Shown here: positions 26,701-35,925 of the stretch, in pieces
How the letters are laid out: the number at the start of each line of letters is the position of its first letter
How positions within the stretch are numbered: the first letter of the stretch is position 1
Origin: Owenia fusiformis
Taxonomy: Eukaryota > Annelida > Polychaeta > Sabellida > Oweniidae
DNA: 64,000 nt
Direction: 5' to 3'
Assembly: GCA_903813345.2 (NCBI GenBank)
Contig: CAIIXF020000002.1
Location: 26,548,455-26,612,454, forward strand
The notes under the pieces: model-generated
Told to the model about the DNA's origin: nothing
What the model saw: only the letters and a program-made list of their open reading frames with translations
The model's database searches: none
Made by a program: the position numbers and the translations under genes

Positions 26701-29499
26701 ATCTACTGTACACTAACAACTTTAGAAGCATCGGGGGTACAAACAAGAGACTAGAAATAAGATGAGACCCCTGAGCATGTAGTAAGAACAACTTCAACCG
26801 ATGCGCCAATTTTGCCTCAAAGAACGAGACCAGCATTCCGTGCATGTTTTGTAAAATGGCCATAAAATCGTTTACCATTTCATTTTGAATGAGAACTATG
26901 ACATTTAATAAAACAACTATGATCAGGGTTTTAAAAGTGTATCAAATATGAGCTTACGCCCGCGCTAAATTACTGAGATAATAACATTTGTTTAGACCCT
27001 ATCTGTTGCAAGACTAACGGCTGGCGTAACCGTCACCATGTTATTCGGTGTTTTTTAAGTAGCGCAAGGATCCTGCCATGACCGTGGTAATGTTATCGTG
27101 AAAGCCTGGTATAACCGCGACAATGCTGTATTATATTAAAATGCCTGCCATGACCGTGGTACTGTGTAATCGTGTAAGCCTGGCGCGACCGCAACCTTTA
27201 TATAACATTAATGACCCGTTGCTGTTGGTATTTTTTATGAATAAATCTTATTAATTGATCATTATAGAAAGTATATGCTTTCGAATCGAAGCTCCTTGAA
27301 TGAGAGTAGAGATATAGTTTGTTCGCAAATTATTTATGAGTAAAAATTAGGTTTTCGTTGTGAAATTAATACACATTTTTAGTAGTCTTTATTTACATAT
27401 TTAAGGTAGTTAAACACGAAGAAAAATTGTCATTACAGTGTTCTCATGCTACTTTAAATACAACCACGGTCATGAGAGGCCTTGCAACTATTGTCACGGT
27501 CATACGGGGCTTTAACATTACCACGGTCATGACAGGCCTTGCAATATAATATAGCATTGTCACGGTCATGACAGGCCTTGCAAGCATTGTCACGGTCATA
27601 TCAGGCTTTAACATTACCACGGTCATGACAGGCCTTGCAATTATTTATGATTAGGACTGCTATAACCGTGACAATGTTTATAGCAAAGCCGGGCATGACC
27701 GTGACAATGTCATATAGTACTGCAAGGCCTGGCATGGCCGTGACCATGTAATACAGTATTGCAAGGCCTGCCATGACAGTGACAATGTAATGTTTATGAT
27801 AGGACTGCCATAACCGTGACAATGTGTATTGCAAAGCCTGGCATGACCGTGACAGGGTAATATAGTATTGCAAGGTCTGCCATGACCGTGACAATGTAAT
27901 ATAGTACTGCAAGGCCTGGCATGACCGTGACAATGTAATATAGTATTGCAAGGCTTGGTATGACCGCCGTGGCAGTGTAATGTAGTATTGCAAGTTCAGG
28001 TATGAGAGTGGTGATGTAGGTGTTTAACTACCTTAATTATGTTAATATCAAAATTACTACTAGACATTATATTCACATTATTTCCGCATATTCTAAAATA
28101 ATTAATCATTTACACAGAATAAGACAAGTTATTTGTGTCACACTAATAAACAATTTATTTAAAAGTGGATAGTAAACAAATCGCTTAACAAACAACAATA
28201 AAAAATTCTTAAATTAAACGTAAATGCTACGGCCGCGCCAGGCTTCAACGATAACACTCACGGTCATGACAGGCCTTGCAATATAATACAGCGTTGTCAC
28301 GGTTATACCAGGCTTACAAAATAACACTGCCACGGTTATGGCAGGATCCTTGCGCTACTTAAAAAACACCGAATAACATGGTGACGGTTACACCAGGCGT
28401 TAGTCTTGCAATAGATAGCATGTGCATTTGTTTGGATTATCGTTCTTGGTTCCTCTGTGCATAGTCCAAAGTGCCCAATAGTTTTGCTGCTACTACCCTT
28501 TCGATAAGGTCTCTGAAATGGTTACCTGATAATTACCAAGATGTATCTTTATCATTTAAAAATTAAAATCAAAATTTAACCAAATGTTTTCCAATGTGAC
28601 CATGACGTTATCATGTAAGTGCAAAATAAACTATATTCATCCGAATAAGGATAAAATTAAGACTTTTCGCATCATAACTATTTTTGCAATTGTTATGAAT
28701 CAATCCAATGAATCAATTTCGGCAAAGTAGAGGTTGTAGAAATCACAGTCAATATATTCTGAATGACAATCGAGGAGTTAACTCGGGTTTAAAGACATTT
28801 CGATATAAATTAACGATGTAAATGTTTCCTACTGACAGCTCCTAATCCCTTTATCGAAAAGTCAAATTCTATGATGTCCTAAGATGATGTAAAAATATTT
28901 GTAGACAACAGTGTCATGATTAGACGCATGTTGAGAAATAAATTAAGATGTAAAAATATTTGTAGACAACATTACAGTGTCACTGATTAGACGCATGTTG
29001 AGAAATAAACAACATTATAGGGAACAATATTATAACTGCTTCACGTAAAATACGATGAGTTATTTTGATTATCATGTCGTTTGTACATGTACTTCTAGGT
29101 GCTAACTTCAACATAGAAGATGACAACAAGCGCACTAGGACGGCCTACACGCGGCTCCAGCTTGTCGAGCTAGAGAAGGAGTTCCACTATAGCAAGTACA
29201 TCTCCCGTCCTAGGCGAATAGAAATAGCCGCCATGCTAAATCTGACTGAAAGACATATAAAAATATGGTTCCAAAATCGGAGGATGAAATGGAAAAAGGA
29301 CGAGGCTAAACGACGACCACGCCCTCTATCGGAGGAGATTGACAGTAAAGTTGCGATTAATACTGAGTTGTTAGATAAAGATGGCGCTGGCAGCTCACCC
29401 GAGATTATGACAAAGGAGGAAAATCCAACATTTGATGATCTGTCCGACTCTCTCTCACCTTCAAATACAAAACCGTTTATTGGAACAATGAAAGATTGA
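14305..29499 (+). CDS. Xlox: Xlox/Pdx-class ParaHox homeobox transcription factor (whole gene, 2 coding exons)
   Basis: Join 14305-14785 with 29099-29499: 882 nt, 293 residues plus stop. Seen in order: an N-terminal region with a PACVY motif (residues 32-36) resembling the PPACLY motif of vertebrate Pdx1; a His/Gln/Pro/Asn-rich linker; a hexapeptide FPWMK at 142-146, the PBC/Exd contact site; and a homeodomain at about 170-229. The homeodomain has Gln50, Asn51 and His44 within the [14 protein letters not shown] segment; His44 is a recognised mark of the Xlox/Pdx class. The tail is acidic and Ser-rich. The family binds TAAT-core DNA in the nucleus and patterns midgut endoderm and part of the nervous system. 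The 14.3-kb intron splits the hexapeptide from the homeodomain, as is usual for Hox and ParaHox genes. No Gsx or Cdx homeobox is present, so those neighbours lie outside the window or are unlinked. Confidence 0.95.
14786..17609. other. Xlox intron, 5' part
   Basis: AT-rich intron sequence. No alternative exon, RNA or recognisable repeat could be supported. Small open frames (for example 16495-16707) have no motif. Confidence 0.5.
17610..18032. mobile_element. MITE-like dispersed repeat, copy 1 (423 bp)
   Basis: It begins AGATGCGGGTAGAAA and ends CTACCTACTCGCATCT, giving a 12-bp TIR (AGATGCG[A/G]GTAG). A second copy with the same ends and the same length lies at 31374-31794, with shared internal blocks such as GTGAAATATATTTTCTTGT and ACTGGTAACTACCTACTCGC. 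No coding capacity. No clear target-site duplication. Confidence 0.75.
18420..18600 (+). repeat. possible degraded SINE
   Basis: GGGCTCTCAGTGGTTGAGCTCG resembles a decayed tRNA A-box region. It is followed by an unusual GC-richer tail (CCTTCCTGCACCGGGGAAAC) of a kind seen in dispersed invertebrate repeats. No good B box remains, so this is tentative. Confidence 0.25.
18601..20029. other. Xlox intron, no feature seen
   Basis: AT-rich intron sequence without a supportable exon or repeat unit. Confidence 0.5.
20030..20211. mobile_element. foldback MITE, 182 bp, GTCACATTTG family
   Basis: Left end TAATGCCTCCGTCACATTTG pairs with the right end CAAATGTGACGGAGGCTTTA. Imperfect pairing continues inward through CGGCAACCGTACGGCG and the ACGCCCGCCGTAG region. 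It stands out as CpG-rich in an AT-rich intron. The GTCACATTTGCT core also ends the foldback at 32164-32311. Confidence 0.75.
20212..23053. other. Xlox intron, middle part
   Basis: AT-rich intron. Around 22615-22780 is a GC-richer block with a GGGTTCGAAGTACG word; it does not fold into a tRNA and may be a decayed repeat. Nothing else could be supported. Confidence 0.45.
23054..23187. repeat. palindromic hairpin H3
   Basis: ATTATCCTATAT at the left pairs with ATAGGATAAT at the right, then GGTTCAGGATA with TATCCTGAACC, then GGATTATCCC with GGGATAATCC. The tip is CCCGAAGGCCGCAGGTCCCG. Relative to H1, both arms have changed together (GGTTTTGGATA became GGTTCAGGATA and its partner changed to match), so the fold is kept while the sequence has drifted. 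Confidence 0.7.
23260..23398. repeat. palindromic hairpin H4
   Basis: GGTTTTGGAT pairs with ATCCAAAACC, GGGTATATCCC with GGGATATACCC, and GATATCTTACC with GGTAAGATATC, around a GAGGGCCCGGAGGGCACGAG tip. The opposed CCCGAGGG and TCCGAGGG steps leave GA/GA mismatches. It lies only 73 bp from H3 in the same orientation; a related GCGGGAGATATATAT hairpin follows near 23625-23690. Confidence 0.75.
23399..25588. other. Xlox intron with a decayed CpG-richer repeat near 24.93-25.25 kb
   Basis: Around 24930-25250, GGTCATATTTGCTACGGCGA and several CGGC/GCCG words resemble the ends of the GTCACATTTG foldback family, but no matching right end was found. The rest is AT-rich with no gene. Confidence 0.4.
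25589..25768. repeat. long palindrome H6, 180 bp, variant of the hairpin family
   Basis: AGGTTATT at the left pairs with AATAACCT at the right; GGAATATGATTTT pairs with AAAATCCATATT; AATATCATATTGAC pairs with GTCAATATGATATT. The tip is CTCGGGCTGTCGCCCTCGG. CCTCGG/CCCTCG steps recur along the stem as in H1-H4, but the arm sequence is almost wholly different, so this is a structural relative and not a clear copy. Confidence 0.65.
25769..26998. other. Xlox intron with one mariner-like end
   Basis: ACAGGGTGGGACACAAAAGG at 26467 is a single mariner-type end related to the element at 45500-46977. A later block near 26855 (TTTTGTAAAATGGCCATAAAATCG) matches the interior of that element near 46130, so this is probably a truncated relative. 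No transposase frame survives. Confidence 0.45.
26999..28418. mobile_element. nested foldback element in the Xlox intron, about 1.42 kb with ~200-bp TIRs
   Basis: CTATCTGTTGCAAGAC opens the element and its inverse GTCTTGCAATAGATAG closes it. About 200 bp inward on each side match, including ATGTTATTCGGTGTTTTTTA and GCGCAAGGATCCTGCCAT. A second inverted pair, TTAAGGTAGTTAAACAC (27401) and its inverse (ending 28036), encloses a tandem array of GGCATGACCGTGACAATG-type units. These lie in one orientation left of about 27645 and the opposite orientation right of it. The words CATTTGTTTAG and CATTTGTTTGG just outside may be a target-site duplication. No transposase. Confidence 0.8.
27401..28036. 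repeat. head-to-head minisatellite inside the foldback element
   Basis: Units of roughly 35-40 bp (CATGACCGTGACAATGTAAT, then ATAGTATTGCAAGGCCTG) run in opposite orientations on the two halves, bounded by inverted TTAAGGTAGTTAAACAC. The units keep long frames open on the - strand (27444-27993), producing repetitive MTV-like peptides; these are artefacts of the repeat. Confidence 0.85.
28419..29098 (+). other. Xlox intron, 3' end with a 61-bp tandem duplication
   Basis: GTAAAAATATTTGTAGACAA is present at 28889 and again at 28950, each followed by GATTAGACGCATGTTGAGAA, about 90 bp before the exon 2 acceptor. The acceptor itself is ACTTCTAG ending at 29098. Confidence 0.7.
29099..29499 (+). CDS. 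Xlox: Xlox coding exon 2 (homeodomain and C-terminus)
   Basis: The exon opens after CTTCTAG with GT, which completes the Gly161 codon, and ends at TGA 29497-29499. The homeodomain begins at Asn170 ([10 protein letters not shown]) and contains [19 protein letters not shown] and QNRRMKWKK. All key DNA-contact positions (Arg5, Ile47, Gln50, Asn51, Met54) are present, and His44 separates it from Hox genes. A basic KRRPRP run follows, then an acidic and Ser-rich tail of about 55 residues with no known motif. The reading frame extends upstream into the intron, but that part is not coding. Confidence 0.96.
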
Positions 29500-31373
29500 A
29501 GATTGGTTATTCCGTAAACGACAAAATATAATCTAACTTATGACCATGAAATCGGGAAATCTGAAAAAATCAAACCAAATATGATACAACTGCTGTGTAT
29601 ATTTAAAAAATAGTTATTTTCACTGAACAGCATGATCGAGATAAGAGACGAATAATAGAAAAGTTACGATTGGCTCTTGGTATGAAATGAGTAGTTACTC
29701 TCTAATTGCCAACAAATGCCCACATTGTCAAAGTCCGCCATGTCAGAGTCTTCATTGCAGTCATAATTGTTCTTTAATTACAAAAAATCGGGAAATGATG
29801 ACGTTTATAAATTCCTAAAATCGACAGATATAATTAGGCTCTCTGGTGTGGACCTGTTCTCAAACCTTTGTTGAAAGTGTATTGGCCAGGAATGTACTAT
29901 CTATCAGAGTAATCTTGAGATTTTTATTCATTCTGTTGCACGTACATTTGTATAACTTCGATGGTCAATTTAGGGACACGAGCGTTACAGTCGATCAATC
30001 AACGTTAACATCAATCAAACAACTGAAATCGAATGAAGTCGGGGCTTTTATTTGTGTAAGAATTCACCCTTAAAGTACAATCGGTTTGTCAATGTTTGAG
30101 AACTTACTTCATTTTGTTCACATATTCCGATAATTATTTCATGAATAAGTTATTATGTTCCAGCCTTTGTTTTAAGATATAAAAATTCGGGATTACACGC
30201 TGTGATCTTGAGAGCGTGCTTCGTGTACCTTGCCTGAAACATATCGAACGAAATAAGCACGATCCCCTCAAATGATAACGATGTAGACTTAAAACCTAGA
30301 AACGTCGGACGATTTGGTTAGCTAGAGAGTAGAGGCAGCATAAAATGCAAATAGGCCATGACATACACTTTAAATGTTTATGTAATAAGTTCTTAAACTT
30401 AAAATATTAGAGAAGTTTCGCGCGACATTTTCAGCAGCTCAACGTATCAAAACTCCATAACGCATTCGCCAGATTTACGCATAGCAGTTATTCAACAAGA
30501 TGCGTTTACGGATACGTTTTAGGTATCGCAGGTCGTGCGAAACCTCTCTATTATGAGCTAAGCTAGGAGCAAGTATAACTTGTACTGTTTATTAAATGCG
30601 CACTTCTCTGGATATATGCGTGTTTGTGTGGTTGTCAACACGATTTTATAAAAACTGTTAACATGCTTCAATTTATTTGAAGTTGTAAATACTTTTCTTA
30701 TTTTATAATTTATATATTATGTTTTATTCTATTTCGATGCAAAGAAAGCCTTTGAATATTGAGCTAAAACCATGGAAACAGCCTTATCAAAATGATGGCT
30801 TTGTTACGTATACGTATTTATTATTATTTGCTTATTCATAAGAATGAAATAAGTTTCTATCACTCTGACCCTTGTGGCTTGCTCAGTCTTATTTTTGATA
30901 TTGAAATGCGCATTTCTCTCGCCTAATATAATGTTCGCAAAAAGCAAAAAGTCAAGATAGAGTGACGCAAGCTGCTTGATGGGACGTTGTGATAAAGCTG
31001 ATTTTCGAACGACGACGTGAGTAATATTTTCCGATGTGTCAAAATTCGGAGATTGGTGAATTAAAACTTGTATTCGTTTATCAATGCATACGTACAGCAC
31101 TACGTACGTGAAACTCGTTTTGTCAAGGTCGTGTTATTTGATATACTGAAACAAGTGTCGCTCTCATGTTCATCAAAAAATACTTTAGTGCTCAAATATT
31201 TCTTAAAGGATTTCTCAGATGTTTCGCTTTCAGATAAATATAGACTTGAACGTATTGTGCGCATATTTGTAAATTTTACAAAGATGGCGGATTAGATCTC
31301 ATTGCTAAATACAACAGGGTGAACGGAACTATGTATAATCCATGCAAAGTGTGATATACAAATGCAATATCCA
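29500..31373. other. Xlox 3' flank, no further gene
   Basis: Likely 3' UTR followed by intergenic DNA. I found no strong AATAAA soon after the stop; an ATTAAA at 30591-30596 is possible but weak. No other exon is supported. Confidence 0.4.
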
Positions 31374-31794
31374 AGATGCGAGTAGAAATAAACTTGATTA
31401 ACGTCATTAAGAATTCAAAATCCAGTCGAGCTGATGTCATATTTGGAATCTACATGTAAAATTACATCTAGAAATGTGGTTTGAAAAGAGTTTATCAACT
31501 TTAAAAATGTAATATTCTTTGAAAATGTGACTTCTAGGTCGGGGAGATTCCCCATAGAACCCACGTTGTAAAACCACAAAAAGTGAAATATATTTTCTTG
31601 TGTTGGGCAGAAAATATTTTCTTTTACTGGACATATTTCAATTTATAACTATCACATACATAAGGGTAGTATGAAAAGTGAACCACTAAAACTGATGAAT
31701 ATTCAAGTTTAAGTGAATTTTGTAATACCCTGCCATGTTATTTTCCCCGAATCAGCCACCTGGTGGCGAAACTGGTAACTACCTACTCGCATCT
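31374..31794. mobile_element. MITE-like dispersed repeat, copy 2 (421 bp)
   Basis: It begins AGATGCGAGTAGAAA and ends CTACCTACTCGCATCT. The same orientation, ends and nearly the same length as 17610-18032, with point differences and small indels throughout. This copy lies downstream of the Xlox coding region and copy 1 inside its intron. Confidence 0.75.
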
Positions 31795-32163
31795 GAGTAA
31801 TTTACGATACTAGTATGTATACGATAATTTCCATGTTCGAAATATAATGACATTGTGTTATAATGCACGGATTACTTTGTACTATTATAATATGACGTAA
31901 TGCAATTAATACGGTCGTATTGTACACAATACGTCGATGTATTGCAATATAAATACATGTACACGGTTAAACTGTTCCAATGGTTGCAATGTAAAGTAAA
32001 ATCTTTAATTAAAAAATAAATGTTTTACAAGATCATTTCAATCAAATATAGTATGATGTGTCTATTTAATCATATATCTTCATTATCGGAGTTGCATGTT
32101 TTAAAGCACCAGGTTATGATCTAGTTTGTAACGAGTACTTTAAGCCCTGTGGTTACTTACCTA

Positions 32164-32311
32164 TAATACCTTGGTCACATTTGCTTCGATCCATCGGCTG
32201 GCGCCCGACCGATTGAGTATTTTGTTCAATATTGTATTCAATTTTGAACAAAATACTCAATCGGCCGGGCGCCGTATAGTGAAAATCGGAGCAAATGTGA
32301 CCAAGGCATTA
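32164..32311. mobile_element. foldback MITE, 148 bp, GTCACATTTG family
   Basis: TAATACCTTGGTCACATTTG opens and CAAATGTGACCAAGGCATTA closes the element. Inner arms GACCGATTGAGTATTTTGTT and AACAAAATACTCAATCGGCC are almost perfectly complementary, giving a nearly continuous hairpin with a short AT-rich loop. No coding capacity. Confidence 0.85.
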
Positions 32312-32506
32312 AAAAGGTAATTACTGATTATCCAACATAATGGCCACTCTGCCTCCCAACCATAAGATTGGGACATCGTGGCTAGTCGAAATCCGTGGAT
32401 TCATATATGCACATGTTATGTATCATCCACGTGTACATTATAGGGAATGGGGATAGGAATTTTCTAGTTTTAAAATTAAATAGGCATACCTATTGCAACT
32501 TATTCT

Positions 32507-35500
32507 CTGGTCAGTATAAAGCGAAGGTAACATTTAAGATGGCGGACGGAAAGTGACGATTTCGATAGTTTTAGTTTTCATCAAATTAAACTACTTTATA
32601 GTTGAAAACATGCTTTGATATTTGAATAGATTTGGCTTATATGACATGGAAACTTTGAAGTATGATCGTTTGTTCATATACCATAGGTAGGCACTACAGT
32701 TCAACGATATCTTCCACCGCTTAAGGTGACATTTAAGTTAATCAAAAGTACAAAAACATGAGAGCCATATTTTTTTGATAAAGTCAGAAGATTTTGTATA
32801 CTGTTTTCCCTGTATGTGAATGCATTTCCTGACTAAAGAGACACATAAAAGAAAACCTCACATTTAAATGCATTTTTCATAACTATGAATTGGAGGTGTA
32901 TGGCTCCCAAAAGCTAGCATGAAGAGTGCGAAGTGAGGCTATTTTTTGAAAGTTTCAAGGAGTAGCCTTGCAACAGACACACATTTGCAAGAATTCAAAA
33001 TTTCTAGATATAGTCTTACCTTACCAAGGAACAACGAAGGAGCACGAAAATGTGTACTTCTTGCATTGTTAGAGTATAATAAAGCTCAAACCATTGTGAA
33101 TTCTAAATATTTCATGTCCACCATTTTGTTTCCTGGAACTATTTTTTAGTCCAGAGTTATCTTCATTCATGTTTCCATTGTTTATCATTCATAAAGCCTC
33201 TATCATGTATACACGTCGCACGAAACTGGGGACAATTAGAGTAACATTATGGCGTCAAAATACCAAAACAATACAATGGGCAGTATAGGGCGCAATCAGC
33301 ATTATAACGTCAAAAACGACAAGCGTTACATTTTGTCAAGTTTAGTCAACCTAAAAATAAGATGCTTTATTCTTATTCAATCCTGGTAAAATTAACAGAG
33401 CAACAAGATCTCGAGGACAATATTTCTAAAATGTTTTTGATTTTTGAAAAACGGTCTGGAAGTCCACTCGGGGCGTTAGTAAAAATTGATATGTAAGGGA
33501 TTTGTGGTAAAAAATCGATGCGTTACATTTTTTCAAGTCTCTAAAAGCAACTCTTATTCTCTTATTATTTAAAAAATAAAGAAATCGGTTATTGTTTTGT
33601 AAATTTCGCCATGACAATATTGTGCAGTTAAATTTTTTTTGAAATCAGACCTAAATTAGAAGGTTAAATAAAGGTAAACTTATTGCTTGTCTCCTTCGCC
33701 TTCAAAACCTTACACAATTTTGAAAATCTTAAAGTGTCTGTTCGATGCTCATGGGGTCAAAATACAGTTTATACACGTTCTAAACGAAGTAAATACCACT
33801 AACATGTCGAACCAGTAACCCTTCTTGTAAACATTTTTATAAATGTGAGATTTGATGTTCAAAATCGGGAACACAATTTTAAATGTCAATCATGACATCA
33901 CGAACAGAACGGGTTTTGAATATGTTGTTGGAGTTCATAATCCCCGAACGTGCTTATAAAGTATTAGTGTAATTGATTGCATCTGCATTCAAGAAGTGAG
34001 GAATTGATTCAGAGATGACTACTTTGGAGCCACGTTTTTTCCTCCGATAAACAAAAAATAATACCTAAATTAGAGCCTCCAACCCAGCGGTACGTTTTCA
34101 CATAGCTAGTCATGCAGAATTACTTTCTGGCCAGTCAGAACACAATATAGAAAATAAACACGCTCAGTTGATAGTATTACATAAATCAAGGCGTCTAAAA
34201 TCTTGTAACCAAAAGGCAGTGAACCATGAGGCGATTTCGGTAAGCGTTACTCCTTTCTGGCCAATCAGAACACAGTATAACATGAAGACTTTTGAATTTA
34301 CATTCGAGTTGCATAACGCATTGCCGATTAAAATCCATAACCGGTTCTGTTCGTGACGTCATGTTTTTTTCCCGGGAAATCTTATTTTGCCACTAGTGAA
34401 CAAACAGAATGAGTTAAGAGTCTGTTGGAATACTATTTTTACTTACCAATATCTGTTTAATCTATAGCAGTGAGAAAAAATAAACAGAAATTACCGAATT
34501 AGCACTTTAAAAGCGTTCATATAAGACGATTTGAACTGTAGCCGCTAGGCAATTGTGACGTCTTAAAAGCACATGTTTCAATGAATAAAATGTGAAATTT
34601 TAGTAAAATTCTGATCTGTATTTCAAAAGTTATCCCGATTTCAACGAACCGTGTAAGCGTGAAATGTTACGCCTTACAGCGTATTTGACGATGTCGGAGT
34701 ACATTTAACTTCAAAAATATGGTAGATCCTATCACACTTTCCATGGAAAAATAATTTCAGTGAAATGCGAATAAAAAATACTTCAAAATGATATATAATG
34801 CACATAGTTAGCTTTTTAGATAAGGCAGATATTAACGCTTAAAGCTGAGATTACCCCGTATTTCCCGAATTGTCCCCAGGTCCGTGCACGTCATAGTATC
34901 TATCATGATAATTACACTGTAATAGATAAAACATACAAGTGATAATCCATGCCACTTGGTGTAGTCACAAAACTTGCATGAGGATTAATCAGGAAGTCTA
35001 GAAGTAGTTCCGGCAAACAAAATGTGGACATGAAATATTTAGAATTTACAATGGTTTGAGCTTTATTATACTCTAACAATGCAAGAAGTGCACATTTTCA
35101 TGCTCCTTCGTTGTTCCTGGGAAAGGTAAGATGATTTGTGGAAATTTTAGACTCTTGCAAATGTGTGACTGTTGCAAGGCTACTCCTTGAAACTTTCAAA
35201 AATTAGCCTCACTTCGCACTCTTCATGCTAGCTTTGGGGATCCATGCACCTCCAATTCATAGTTTGGAAAAATGCGTTTATGTGTGGTGTTAACTTTGAC
35301 ATGTTTCATTAGTCAAAATACACAATTCATATACAAGGTAAACAGATTTTAAAAACATGTGTCTTTATCAAAAAAATATGGCAGTCATTTTTTGTACCTT
35401 TTATTTAATATAGCGTCGCCTTAAGGGAAGGTTACTGGGATTTTAGTTTTGCAGATGATAAAAGGTAGCTGATATGTGGTGATGCGGTAACGTTATGAGA

Positions 35501-35637
35501 GTTTATAATATCAAAGCATTACGTCAACTATAAAGCAGTTTAACTCGATGAAAACTAAAAATATCGAAATCGACAATTACCATCCGCCATCTTAAATGTG
35601 AAGGTAACGGCCGTTACCTTTGCTCGATACTGACCAG
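32507..35637. mobile_element. long-TIR element, 3.13 kb, no surviving transposase
   Basis: CTGGTCAGTATAAAGC at the left is mirrored by GCTCGATACTGACCAG at the right. Complementarity continues over some 600-700 bp: GCGAAGTGAGGCTA, TTGAAAGTTTCAAGGAGTAG, TGCATTGTTAGAGTATAATA and others recur inverted around 35040-35240. Further inverted pairs lie deeper inside (AACTGGGGACAATT near 33230 with AATTGTCCCCAGG near 34867; ACGAACAGAACGGGTT near 33900 with a GGTTCTGTTCGTG near 34340). It is thus almost a complete foldback. The interior has no readable transposase. Confidence 0.75.
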
Positions 35638-35925
35638 TGTTATTGCTGTTTTGTGGATAACATTTTTTCATTGCAAATTAAAGCAAAAAATGCTTTTTCA
35701 AAATGCATTGACTCAGACTTTTAGATCTTCTATCATATATTCCCAATGGTTGCTCAATGATGCCATCTTTATTTTAATCTATAGTCCATTGCACGTTATT
35801 ATTTGGTTCTGATATTCATTTTCCGCATTCCAATAAAACCCTGCCACCTATTGCTTGGGTATCAAAGTATCTAAAATAAAGTGGGTAAATTGTAGCTACT
35901 TTCAACTTATTTCCTCATCAATCTA

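Noticed and set aside
27444-27993. Long open frames on the - strand reading repetitive MTV-type peptides
   Set aside because: They follow the minisatellite period and reverse where the array reverses; no start context or splice sites.
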